A DNA stretch of 64,000 nucleotides from the NCBI RefSeq assembly GCF_029714285.1, contig NZ_CP121662.1, forward strand, positions 124,001 to 188,000, in the 5' to 3' direction. The notes beneath the pieces were generated by a model. The model was not told the origin of the DNA and did no database searches. It was given only the letters and a program-made list of their open reading frames with translations. The number at the start of each line of letters is the position of its first letter. Positions within the stretch are counted from its first letter, which is position 1. A program made the position numbers and the translations under genes. Shown here piece by piece: positions 25,083 to 33,016 of this stretch. This DNA is from Rhizobium sp. CB3090 (GTDB lineage Bacteria; Pseudomonadota; Alphaproteobacteria; Rhizobiales; Rhizobiaceae).

Positions 25083-26192
25083 TCAGATTGGATTGAGCGG
25101 ATTTTCCTTGGCTGGCGGCGGGCCCAGCGTCGATTTTCCGCGCGCTCGCGGATCGTCGCCGTAGATGCCGCGTTTCTGCTGCTTTGCCTGTTCGGCAAGA
25201 GCAACCAGCGGCGATCCGGGCTCGGGCTCGGCCCAGCCGAAACGCACCAGCCATTCGCTGAGATCGACACGAACATATCGGCAGGCGCCGGTCACCGTAC
25301 CTTGCCAGGTCGGGCTCGGCAGATCGCAGTCGATGGTCCGGCCGCGCAGATACATGCGGAAGGCTGTACGCGCCGCCGCCCCGCAGGGCCAGCTCTTGCC
25401 GTTCGGCCCGGTGCACATCCGGTCGACATCGGTCGGAATGATGCCGGGAAGTTGCACGCTCTTGCCGGCGATGGTCAGTATGCCGGCGCGGTCCGAAAAC
25501 GGTCGCACCAGTTCCACCGGCTTTGTCTGCTCGCTCGGCTTTTGATCGTTGCCAGACGACGCCTGCTGCGATGGCGGTTCGGCAGGTGCTGTCCGGCGCG
25601 CTGCGGCCGCCTGCTCCCTGTCCGCCTCATCGGCCGGCATTTGGTTCGCCGGTGTCTGGGACGCATTGGTTCGGTTTGATGGCGCCGACTCTGTCGGCGT
25701 TGCCTGCGCCACTTGCGTCTCGCCCGGATTTGCCGGTGTCGCCTTCGGCTGTGCCAACTCGGCGGACGTCTTGCTTTCGGGCAATATGGCCCGCTGTACG
25801 GCTGCGGTGGACTGATCTTTATCGATTTGATCTGCCGTGGCGGCGATAGCAGCTTTTGCTGTAACTTCCGGGGTCGACGTCGGCGTTGCGGCCGGGATCG
25901 TGCGCTCGGCAACGGCAACAGGTTTCACCGAGGCCTTGTTCTCGGGCTTCGTCTCGGCCACGGGCGCCGTCTCCTGCTTCGTCTTGGCAGGCTGTTGGAT
26001 CGAACGGGGTGTTGCCGGGACGGCCGCCTTTGCCGTTTCCGTTGATATCGGCGCGCTTCCAGTCGGTTGGCTTTCGGCTGCGGCAGTGTTCGAAACACTG
26101 AAGCCATGCTCTTCGACTTGTACGGCGACCAGCGTCAGCCACGAACCGAGGACTACACCTGCCAAACTTGCCAGCCAGAAATCACGCCGCAT
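25083..26192 (-). CDS. Membrane-anchored SNase-like (thermonuclease-fold) protein
   Basis: 369 residues. One N-terminal membrane helix (~6-24, WLASLAGVVLGSWLTLVAV), then a long low-complexity stretch rich in Ala, Thr, Pro, Glu (~35-240), then a C-terminal SNase-like domain (~245-345) with LPGIIPTDVDRMC, CGAAARTAFRMYL, IDC and LVRFGWAEP. The classic catalytic arginines of staphylococcal nuclease are not obvious, so nuclease activity is uncertain. It probably faces the periplasm. It lies 15 bp after the S24-type regulator gene, suggesting co-transcription. Confidence 0.75.
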   Translation of the reverse strand: MRRDFWLASLAGVVLGSWLTLVAVQVEEHGFSVSNTAAAESQPTGSAPISTETAKAAVPATPRSIQQPAKTKQETAPVAETKPENKASVKPVAVAERTIPAATPTSTPEVTAKAAIAATADQIDKDQSTAAVQRAILPESKTSAELAQPKATPANPGETQVAQATPTESAPSNRTNASQTPANQMPADEADREQAAAARRTAPAEPPSQQASSGNDQKPSEQTKPVELVRPFSDRAGILTIAGKSVQLPGIIPTDVDRMCTGPNGKSWPCGAAARTAFRMYLRGRTIDCDLPSPTWQGTVTGACRYVRVDLSEWLVRFGWAEPEPGSPLVALAEQAKQQKRGIYGDDPRARGKSTLGPPPAKENPLNPI

Positions 26193-26207
26193 AACGAGAA
26201 AACTTTC

Positions 26208-26873
26208 CTATTGGCTGGCCCAAATGATGCGTGCCATCCATTCCACATCCGCAAGATCGAAGCTTCGATTGGGATGTTCTGGGTTGAGCGACAGCAGTTC
26301 GATCGACCGCGCGCTCTGTCGGAGCAACACCTTGGCCATGACTTCACCCTCGCGGGTCTTGACCACTACACGATCATTGCGCCTGATCTGTGCCCCTGGT
26401 TCGACGATCAGCACATCGCCGTCGCGATAGAGCGGCAGCATGCTCTCGCCCTGCACCTCCAGCGCATAGACGCCGCCCTTTTGCCCGGGCGACACGGGAA
26501 ATTCCACCATGTCCCATCCCTGACCAGCGGGAAAGCCGCCGTCATCGAAAAAGCCGCCGGCGCCAGCTTGGGCGAAGCCGAGCAGCGGGATGGAGCTTGC
26601 CGGCAGATGGAAAGTGCGATCGGATATGCTGTTGGCCGCGTCCACCGAGCGCATGAAACCGAGAAATTGCTCCATGCTGGCCCCGGTTGCATCCAGCACC
26701 TTGGCGATCGATTCCGTCGAGGGCCAGCGCAGACGTCCATCCTGGCTCAGCCGTTTCGATTTGTTGAACGATGTAGGATCGAGCCCGGCGCGCCGCGCAA
26801 GACCGGACGCCGTCAGGGCGTGCCGTTCGGCAAGCCTGTCGATCGCGCTCCATATCTGCTCATGTGACAGCAT
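26208..26873 (-). CDS. HTH regulator with S24 (LexA/CI-type) peptidase domain
   Basis: 221 residues. An N-terminal helix-turn-helix (~5-70; TASGLARRAGLDPTSFNKSKR) is joined to an S24 self-cleavage domain. The nucleophile is Ser144 (QGESMLPLY) and the general base Lys181 (VMAKVLL). An Ala-Gly pair at the hinge (FAQAGAGG, ~100-107) is a possible self-cleavage site. This architecture is shared by phage CI repressors and chromosomal stress regulators. No phage genes surround it. It probably controls itself and the SNase-like gene 15 bp downstream; a perfect TTAA-N7-TTAA lies upstream. Confidence 0.85.
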   Translation of the reverse strand: MLSHEQIWSAIDRLAERHALTASGLARRAGLDPTSFNKSKRLSQDGRLRWPSTESIAKVLDATGASMEQFLGFMRSVDAANSISDRTFHLPASSIPLLGFAQAGAGGFFDDGGFPAGQGWDMVEFPVSPGQKGGVYALEVQGESMLPLYRDGDVLIVEPGAQIRRNDRVVVKTREGEVMAKVLLRQSARSIELLSLNPEHPNRSFDLADVEWMARIIWASQ

Positions 26874-26918
26874 TGCGGTTCAGCATACTCGGAAGCCGGA
26901 ATTTTCGGCGTTTAACCC

Positions 26919-26933
26919 TTAAAGAAAGGTTAA
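26919..26933 (-). promoter_or_regulatory. CtrA-type box / inverted repeat before the S24 regulator
   Basis: TTAA, AGAAAGG, TTAA: a perfect match to the CtrA core TTAA-N7-TTAA, 46-60 bp upstream of the regulator's start codon. It overlaps a 6-bp inverted repeat TTAACC (26912-26917)/GGTTAA (26928-26933), which could instead be the regulator's own operator. Confidence 0.5.
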
Positions 26934-27013
26934 TCGAGGCTCTTTTGCGAGTAAAGGGCGACGTAGGAATAAGGTCCTTTGTCCCCTTGCTTTCGCTTTT
27001 GATTCCAGTGGCT

Positions 27014-27442
27014 TCAGGTTTTCTGCGGCTGCGCCTGATTGTCGGGCGATTCCTTCTGGAACTCCTTCGCCATGCCCATGAAGCCGCGCATGAATTTCTC
27101 CATGATACCGAGAGTTCGATCGATGTCGGCGTCGCTCGGCAAGTTCGATCCGCCGTTCGCAGCAACCGTCTTTTCCAGCTTCGAGACACGCTCGGAGAGG
27201 CGGTCAAGCTCGTTTTCATAGGCCGCACGCTCATCGGCGGCCATGCGGCAGACGAGATTGCCGTTCTGATCCTGGCAGATCGACATGGCGCCCGTCTGCT
27301 TGTCCAGACGGACGAAATGATCGCCGCTGCGCTCAAGCTGGAAGCGCGCTGGGTCCGGCTCCGCGGCGCGGCCCGGCGTGGCGAGAAGAAGAGCGGCAGG
27401 CAGGATGAGGGCCGCAAAACCTGATACCATTTCCTTCGTCAT
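27014..27442 (-). CDS. Exported protein of unknown function
   Basis: 142 residues from the ATG at 27440-27442, which has a strong GGAGGATGAC ribosome-binding site. Signal peptide ~1-26 (ends TPGRAAE). The mature part has a beta-like segment (FQLERSGDHFVRLDKQTGAMSICQDQNGNLVCRM) with two cysteines, a coiled-coil (AAYENELDRLSERVSKLEKTV, as two heptad blocks) and a C-terminal helix rich in Met (IMEKFMRGFMGMAKEF). Probably periplasmic and oligomeric. No family function is known to me. Confidence 0.75.
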   Translation of the reverse strand: MTKEMVSGFAALILPAALLLATPGRAAEPDPARFQLERSGDHFVRLDKQTGAMSICQDQNGNLVCRMAADERAAYENELDRLSERVSKLEKTVAANGGSNLPSDADIDRTLGIMEKFMRGFMGMAKEFQKESPDNQAQPQKT

Positions 27443-27572
27443 GTCATCCTCCGGAATTTCTGCTGAATTGTGCATCCATCTGCACTTTTCCCCGTGGTCC
27501 CCGTGGACATCGGCAACGGTTTTCGTGCAAAGCCCTATCAAGGACCTAAGTCATGTAAGGATGATGACTGCG

Positions 27573-27917
27573 ATGCCAGTGGTTTACAAGATCGTGCCGG
27601 ATACGCTCTGGCAGCAAGCCAGACAAACCGGCGTTTTTAATGGCGCGTCGATCGATCTGACCGATAATTTCATCCATCTGTCGACGGCGAAGCAGGCAAA
27701 GGAAACTGCAGCCCGGTATTTTGTCGGCCAGACCGGCCTGCTGCTGGTGGCGATCGACGGCGATGCGCTCGGCGATAAGCTGGTGTTCGAGCCGTCACGC
27801 GGCGGCGACCTTTTCCCGCACCTTTACGCACCGCTGCCGCTTTCGACCGTACTTTGGGAAAAGCCGCTGCCGCTTGGCCCCGATGGCGCGCATATCTTTC
27901 CGGAGATGCCCGAATGA
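27573..27917 (+). CDS. DUF952 family protein
   Basis: 114 residues. It matches the DUF952 pattern: VYKIVPDTLWQQARQTGVF, then DNFIHLSTAKQAKETAARYF and the C-terminal FPHLYAPLPLSTV. The fold is related to ADP-ribosyltransferase-like proteins but no activity is established. ATGs at 27561, 27564 and 27573 are possible starts; the last gives the usual family length. Its stop overlaps the pyrD start (ATGA), so the two are translationally coupled. Confidence 0.85.
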   Translation: MPVVYKIVPDTLWQQARQTGVFNGASIDLTDNFIHLSTAKQAKETAARYFVGQTGLLLVAIDGDALGDKLVFEPSRGGDLFPHLYAPLPLSTVLWEKPLPLGPDGAHIFPEMPE

Positions 27918-29002
27918 TTGGCGCCTTCCGCGATCTCGGCCGGCGTGGTCTGTTCATGTTCGATCCGGAAACGGCGCATGGAATGTCGATCGCCGCCCTG
28001 AGATCCGGCCTTGTTCCTGCCTGCCGGATCACCAACGATCAGCGACTGCGTCAGACCATTGCCGGATTGGATTTTGCCAATCCGCTCGGCATGGCCGCCG
28101 GTTATGACAAGAACGCCGAGGTGCCGGAGGCGCTGTTGAAACTCGGCTTCGGCTTTACCGAAATCGGCACGGTGACGCCGAAGCCGCAATCCGGCAATCC
28201 GCGCCCGCGCATCTTCCGCCTAGTCGAGGACGAGGGCGTCATCAATCGCCTCGGCTTCAATAATGAAGGCCACGACGCGGCCTTCCGGCGTCTGCAGCCG
28301 ATCCGCGGCAACGGCATCATCGGCGTCAACATCGGCGCCAACAAGGATAGTACCGACCGTATCGCCGACTATGTCGCTGGCATCCGCGGTTTCTACTCCG
28401 TGGCGCGCTATTTTACCGCCAACATCTCCTCGCCGAACACGCCGGGTCTGCGCGATCTGCAGGCGCGGGAAAGCCTTTCAGCACTGCTTTCGGCAGTGCT
28501 TGCCGCGCGCGACGAAGAGGCTGCGAAGGCAGGCAAAAAGATCCCGGTCTTCTTGAAGATCGCACCGGATCTGACGGAAGAGGGCATGGACGACATCGCC
28601 GCCGAAGTTTTGTCGCATGCGCTGGATGGATTGATCGTCTCCAACACCACGCTTTCGCGTGATGGCTTAAAGGATCAGGTCCAGGCGAAGGAAGCCGGCG
28701 GCCTCTCCGGCAAGCCGCTCTTCGAAAAGTCCACCGTCGTCCTTGCGAAAATGCGCCGCCGCGTCGGTGCAGCCCTGCCGATCATCGGCGTCGGCGGTGT
28801 CTCATCAGCAGAGACCGCGCTGGAGAAAATCAAGGCCGGTGCCGATCTCGTGCAGCTCTATTCGTGCATGGTTTATGAAGGCCCCGGCCTCCCGGGCCGT
28901 ATCGTGGCGGGCCTGTCGAAGCTGCTCGACCGCGAGCGTGTCGGCTCTATCCGCGAGCTGCGCGACAGCAGGCTCGATCATTGGGCCGGCAGAAACGTCT
29001 GA
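27914..29002 (+). CDS. pyrD: Dihydroorotate dehydrogenase (quinone), PyrD class 2
   Basis: Oxidises dihydroorotate to orotate in pyrimidine synthesis, passing electrons from FMN to membrane quinone. 362 residues from the ATG at 27914. The N-terminal amphipathic helix that docks on the membrane is present (FRDLGRRGLFMFDPETAHGMS). The catalytic region reads NISSPNTPGLRDLQ, with the class 2 catalytic Ser near it, and FLKIAPDL, ISNTT-type (IVSNTTLSR) and IIGVGGVSS bind FMN and product. Its last 25 bp overlap the convergent MATE gene. Confidence 0.95.
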   Translation: MIGAFRDLGRRGLFMFDPETAHGMSIAALRSGLVPACRITNDQRLRQTIAGLDFANPLGMAAGYDKNAEVPEALLKLGFGFTEIGTVTPKPQSGNPRPRIFRLVEDEGVINRLGFNNEGHDAAFRRLQPIRGNGIIGVNIGANKDSTDRIADYVAGIRGFYSVARYFTANISSPNTPGLRDLQARESLSALLSAVLAARDEEAAKAGKKIPVFLKIAPDLTEEGMDDIAAEVLSHALDGLIVSNTTLSRDGLKDQVQAKEAGGLSGKPLFEKSTVVLAKMRRRVGAALPIIGVGGVSSAETALEKIKAGADLVQLYSCMVYEGPGLPGRIVAGLSKLLDRERVGSIRELRDSRLDHWAGRNV

Positions 29003-30333
29003 TCGGCTCGCTTTTTCAATCCCATGACCAGGAAAATGCCGCGGAACAGCAGGAAGGCGTTCATGGCGAGCCAAAGGCCGTGATTGCCGAGGGTCGGCAC
29101 GAAGACTGTAAGTGCCAATAGATAGCCGGCAAACGACATCAGCATGCGGTTGCGCATGTCGCGCGACCATGTGGCGCCGATGAACACGCCATCCATCAGG
29201 AAAGCGAGTGCGCCGGTAAGCCCGGTGACGGCCGCCCAGGGCAGGTAAGTTCCGGCAGCGGCGCGCACTTCCCCCGAGGTCGTCAGCAGGCAGATCAGTG
29301 CCGGGCCGAGGGTGAAGAAGAACACCGCAGCGGCAAGCGCCAGCCCAAAGGACCAAAGTCCGGTCAGCTTCAGCCCGCGCTCGAACGCTGGGCGATAGTT
29401 GGCGCCGATCGACCGGCCGGTGATCTGCTCGGCGGCATTCGCCAGTCCGTCGAGGTAATAGCCGGAAAGCAGAAAGAAGTTCATCAGCACGGCGTTGGCA
29501 GCAAGCGTCACCGCGCCGAACGTATTGCCGATGCGGGTCATCAGCGTGAAAGCGCCGATCAGCACGAAGGTGCGGATGAGAATGTCACGGTTGAGTGCGA
29601 AAAGCTGTGTGAGCTTGGCGCGGGAGAGAAGCTCGGCCCGGACAGGCCGAGGTTCACCGCCAAAGCTGCGTAGCACGATGGCAAGGCCCGTGAGCGCGCC
29701 TGCCGCTTCGCCGATCAACGTGCCCCAGGCGACACCTGCGACGCCCCAGCCCAGCCAAAGGCCGAGCAGGACGGCGAGGATGATGTTGACGCCGTTGATC
29801 AAGCTCTGCAGCAGAAGCCCGATGCGGCCCTGGCCGCGCCCGAGCACGAACCCGAGGGTGGCGTAGTTCGCAAGTGCTGCCGGGCCGGACAACATGCGGA
29901 TCGAAAAATAGGTGCGTGTCGCGTCGGCAATGCCGCCTTGGGGTCCCATCAGCTTGATGCCGAGCCAGAGCAATATGGGCGATAACAGCAAAAGCAGCAG
30001 ACCGCATCCGAGTGCCGATAGCAGCGCCCGCCAAAAGACCGCCTGCTGCTCATGCTTGTCGCGGCGACCAAAGGCTTGCGCTGTCAGGCCGGTCGTCGAC
30101 GCCCGCAGGAAATTGAAGCTTGCGAAGATGAGATCGAAGAGCACCGCACCGATCGCCAGCCCTGCCAGCGCATCCGGCTGGCCGAGATGCCCGACCACGG
30201 CGGTATCCACGAGGCCGAGCAACGGTGTCGTCATGAAGCCGAGCGTCATAGGAACGGCAATGGACAGCACCAGCCGATGCGTCACGTCGAAAGGCAGAAC
30301 CCTTCCGCTATGCTCCCGATGATCCATGTCCAA
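28978..30333 (-). CDS. MATE-family efflux transporter (DinF-like)
   Basis: 451 residues with twelve hydrophobic helices in two halves, typical of multidrug and toxic compound extrusion proteins. The first helix reads LSIAVPMTLGFMTTPLLGLVDTAVVGHLG, the usual MATE opening with its conserved Asp, and NFLRASTTGLTAQAFGRRD closes helix 2. The second half begins near IRTFVLIGAFTLMTRIGNTFG. DinF-type members export organic cations or compounds using H+ or Na+. Substrate unknown. It starts 11 bp after the CAP-domain gene, suggesting an operon. Confidence 0.9.
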   Translation of the reverse strand: MDMDHREHSGRVLPFDVTHRLVLSIAVPMTLGFMTTPLLGLVDTAVVGHLGQPDALAGLAIGAVLFDLIFASFNFLRASTTGLTAQAFGRRDKHEQQAVFWRALLSALGCGLLLLLLSPILLWLGIKLMGPQGGIADATRTYFSIRMLSGPAALANYATLGFVLGRGQGRIGLLLQSLINGVNIILAVLLGLWLGWGVAGVAWGTLIGEAAGALTGLAIVLRSFGGEPRPVRAELLSRAKLTQLFALNRDILIRTFVLIGAFTLMTRIGNTFGAVTLAANAVLMNFFLLSGYYLDGLANAAEQITGRSIGANYRPAFERGLKLTGLWSFGLALAAAVFFFTLGPALICLLTTSGEVRAAAGTYLPWAAVTGLTGALAFLMDGVFIGATWSRDMRNRMLMSFAGYLLALTVFVPTLGNHGLWLAMNAFLLFRGIFLVMGLKKRADQTFLPAQ

Positions 30334-30344
30334 TCAGCCGCTCC

Positions 30345-30848
30345 TCAGTTCGAAGAGAGCACCATGGACCAATAGGGCTTGTCACTGGAAGAGGGAGCAT
30401 AGGCAAGAGCGACACCGAGGCCGTTATATTTGCCGAGCATGTTGTGCAAATGCTTCGGCGAATTGATCCAGGCCGTCACCGCGGCGTTCACGTCGCGCTG
30501 ACCCTCGGCAATGTTTTCGGCCGCCGGCAGCTTGACGCCGCTCGCTTTGACGCGCGTGCCGAAATTGTCGCCGATACCGATCAGATGCTCCATCTTATCG
30601 GCATCGGCCATGCGCTTGGCCTGGTAAATCGCCGCCGTGCTGGCAGCCGGATCGATCTTGAGCGGCGGCAGGCCGTTCTTCGCACGCAAGGAGTTGACGA
30701 GCGGCAGCGCGGAAGCGGTCTCGTCATTGGCCGGCGTGTTGGAAACATGGGTGGGCGGTGTGGCGCAGCTTGCGACGATGGCAGCGAGCGCAAGGCCGGT
30801 GAGACGCAGCGCATGGCGCCGCGTGGAAAGCGGAATGTTTAGGATCAT
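30345..30848 (-). CDS. CAP/SCP-domain lipoprotein
   Basis: 167 residues from the ATG at 30846-30848. A lipoprotein signal is likely, with the lipobox AIVASC giving the lipidated Cys at ~27. The mature protein is a CAP (SCP/PR-1) domain: LVNSLRAKNGLPPLKIDPAASTAAIYQAKRMA, AENIAEGQRDVNAAVTAWINSPKHLHNML and YWSMVL. One of the canonical ligands is preserved in SPKHLHNM. Function of bacterial CAP lipoproteins is mostly unknown. Its ATG is one base after the DUF6460 stop. Confidence 0.87.
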   Translation of the reverse strand: MILNIPLSTRRHALRLTGLALAAIVASCATPPTHVSNTPANDETASALPLVNSLRAKNGLPPLKIDPAASTAAIYQAKRMADADKMEHLIGIGDNFGTRVKASGVKLPAAENIAEGQRDVNAAVTAWINSPKHLHNMLGKYNGLGVALAYAPSSSDKPYWSMVLSSN

Positions 30849-30849
30849 A

Positions 30850-31116
30850 TCAGCGGCGGTAATTGAAAAGACGGAGGATGATAAATAGCGGAATGACAAT
30901 GGTGGCGCCGAGCAGCACATAATCGCCGAACTCGCCGAGCGCGGCAAAGCCGCTGTGCCATAGATCAAGGAGGAAGCGGCGGAAACCGTAGAGGAAGTCG
31001 AGCGGCCGCCAGCCGAAGAATTTCATCACGAAACCGACGATCAGCGACACGATAATAAGCTTCACGAGTGTACGACCGGGCGAGTCGCCGAGGAACCTGT
31101 TCACCTGATCGGACAT
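30850..31116 (-). CDS. DUF6460-type small membrane protein
   Basis: 88 residues from the ATG at 31114-31116. Two hydrophobic helices (LVKLIIVSLIVGFVMKFF and VLLGATIVIPLFIILRLF) flank an amphipathic segment rich in Trp and Phe (WRPLDFLYGFRRFLLDLW). It resembles the small DUF6460 proteins of rhizobia. Function unknown. It is the first of three closely packed minus-strand genes (DUF6460, CAP lipoprotein, MATE). Confidence 0.75.
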   Translation of the reverse strand: MSDQVNRFLGDSPGRTLVKLIIVSLIVGFVMKFFGWRPLDFLYGFRRFLLDLWHSGFAALGEFGDYVLLGATIVIPLFIILRLFNYRR

Positions 31117-31281
31117 GCGGCTGTCTCCATAATGCCTGTCGAGCGGTTTTGAGATAAGGCTGCTGCCCGCGACTCGCAAGCGCTTTTGCCTGATACGTAC
31201 TGAAACAGGTGTTTGCCTGAAATAGGACTTGAGTTTTTTTGTGGCCGCGTCCAAAGGCGGGCACGAAACAGGACCAAGATC

Positions 31282-32229
31282 ATGCTGCCGAGCCAGCTTT
31301 CCTCAGGCGACGTCATCGCCGACCGTCGCGCAGACTATGCGAAGATGCTCGCCGAAAGCGGCGAGCCGGCGAGCGCTGCCGAATTGATGGAGCAGGCGCT
31401 GGAGTTGACGCCGGGCTGGGCCGCCGGTTGGTTCACGCTCGCGACCTATCGTGAAAAAACCGGGAATAGAGAAGGTGCTATCGACGCGCTGAACAAAGTT
31501 CTAGCTCTCGATGCCAGCGACGTCTTCGGCGCCCGGCTGAAGCTTTCGGCTCTGGGAGCGGCCGATCTCCCCGATCAGCCGCCGAGCCGCTATGTCGAGC
31601 GCCTCTTCGACGACTATGCCGACCGCTTCGAGACAGCGCTGGTCGAAAAACTCGGCTATAGCGTGCCGCAGAAGCTCGCGGCGCTGATCGCCGATACGGC
31701 CGGCGTGCCCGGGCATTTCCGTCTTGCCGTCGATCTCGGCTGCGGCACGGGCCTGTTCGGTCCGGAAATCCGCGCACGCGTCGATCGGCTGGAAGGGTTT
31801 GATCTGTCCAAAGGCATGCTCGCCAAGGCAGCGGAGAAGGGTGTCTACGATCACTTGGGACAGGCCGACCTGTCGCTGCGTCCGTCTCAGTCCGGCGTCT
31901 TCGACGATGGGCTCGCGCCGGCACGGGTCGATCTGATCACCGCTGCCGACGTGCTGATGTATCTCGGCAATCTCCAGAGCGTCATGGCGATCGTCGGGGA
32001 ACTGGCCGCCTCCGGGGCTGTGTTTGCCTTTTCCGTCGAGGATGCGGAAGTGGAGGAGGGTTATCTTCTGCGCGACTCCCTGCGTTTCGCCCACTCGGAA
32101 GCCTATGTCAGGACATTATTGGCCGCTCATGGCTTCGCTGTGCTCGGTCTCGCGCGCAGCATCATTCGCATGGATGCCGGAAGACCGGTCCACGGCATTT
32201 TGTTCGTTACACGGAAATCCGCCTGTTGA
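31282..32229 (+). CDS. SAM-dependent methyltransferase with N-terminal TPR
   Basis: 315 residues from the ATG at 31282 (another ORF start at 31213 is possible). Residues ~15-90 form two TPR-like units (ELMEQALELTPGWAAGWFTLATY, AIDALNKVLALDASDVFG). The class I methyltransferase domain (~100-315) has motif I LAVDLGCGTGLFG, an acidic residue after strand 2 (EGFDLSKGML) and the post-I segment DLITAADVLMYLG. It is similar to predicted TPR-containing methyltransferases; the substrate is unknown. Confidence 0.85.
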   Translation: MLPSQLSSGDVIADRRADYAKMLAESGEPASAAELMEQALELTPGWAAGWFTLATYREKTGNREGAIDALNKVLALDASDVFGARLKLSALGAADLPDQPPSRYVERLFDDYADRFETALVEKLGYSVPQKLAALIADTAGVPGHFRLAVDLGCGTGLFGPEIRARVDRLEGFDLSKGMLAKAAEKGVYDHLGQADLSLRPSQSGVFDDGLAPARVDLITAADVLMYLGNLQSVMAIVGELAASGAVFAFSVEDAEVEEGYLLRDSLRFAHSEAYVRTLLAAHGFAVLGLARSIIRMDAGRPVHGILFVTRKSAC

Positions 32230-32381
32230 TTTTCGCGAATTCGCGATAGCTTCGCATCCCTAACAAGCGAAAACATCGTGGGAAGTCGCAGCGCGCTCAG
32301 GGAGTAGTTGCGCTCAATCTCTCCACCGCATCAACCATTTCGGTCGGATCGCCATATCGCGCTGTTGGGGAGCGGCAATCT

Positions 32382-32573
32382 CTATTGTTTGCGGGTCTCG
32401 TCGGACTCGGAGATGGCGGCTTCGTGATACCAGCTATCGAAAGCAGCCGTCGCGATACGTGGACCGATATCGGGATTGAGGTTCACCTGATCGCGTTGGC
32501 CGGCAGGAATGGGCCGGGTCTTGATGGGAAACTTAAAAATCTTTGCCGTTTCGTGTTGAGGGCTGATCGCCAT
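32382..32573 (-). CDS. DUF2735 small protein
   Basis: 63 residues. The N-terminus ETAKIFKFPIKTRP matches the AKIYQFP motif of DUF2735, a family of small soluble proteins often found beside glnII in rhizobia. The rest (IATAAFDSWYHEAAI) is also conserved in type. Function unknown; the linkage suggests a role in nitrogen-responsive control of glutamine synthetase II. It is divergent from glnII across a 443-bp AT-rich gap. Confidence 0.75.
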   Translation of the reverse strand: MAISPQHETAKIFKFPIKTRPIPAGQRDQVNLNPDIGPRIATAAFDSWYHEAAISESDETRKQ

Positions 32574-33016
32574 TGCAATGTCTCTCCCTTTTGGTGCTCA
32601 AGCGGGCGCGCTTCAAGAGACAACTTATATATAGCAGAGTTGGGAACCATTTTTGAGATATTTGCACAAAAAAAATGCAAAAGGTTGAATTTATAGGCAA
32701 TTTCGAGCTTTTGCGCCGCTAGAATTTGGTTTTCGGACGCCTAATTGTTGCGCTGCTTCGAATCTGCCGCACTGCGACAAGTTGGCAGCACCTTTCGGCC
32801 AAGTTGCTCACGATTTTGAGAGAATCGGACGTGGAGCGAGGCAAAATCGGCAAAAATTGACTCCGATTTATGTATTTTTCTTCGAGCGGCAGCGCATCTC
32901 GTTCAATTTGGCATGTCAAATGCATGTCACATGCCGGCCGTTGGTGGCGAAGATTTCCGGGGCGGGCGCCTTCGAATTTTCTCTGCTTCGCGTAGTTAAC
33001 TCTTATGAGGTGCGTA
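32574..33016. other. DUF2735 / glnII divergent regulatory region
   Basis: 443 bp, AT-rich at 32590-32720 compared with the surroundings. It contains the glnII sigma-54 promoter (32909-32924). I did not find a clear NtrC upstream activator pair. No gene is supported. Confidence 0.6.
32909..32924 (+). promoter_or_regulatory. Sigma-54 (-24/-12) promoter of glnII
   Basis: TGGCATGTCAAATGCA has the invariant GG and GC ten bases apart and matches TGGCACG-N4-TTGCW except at two positions. It is ~93 bp before the glnII start. Rhizobial glnII genes are known NtrC/sigma-54 targets. Confidence 0.8.

Noticed and set aside
26208..26873. S24-type regulator as a sign of a prophage
   Set aside because: No integrase, structural or lysis genes lie nearby and neighbours are ordinary chromosomal genes in the same codon style.
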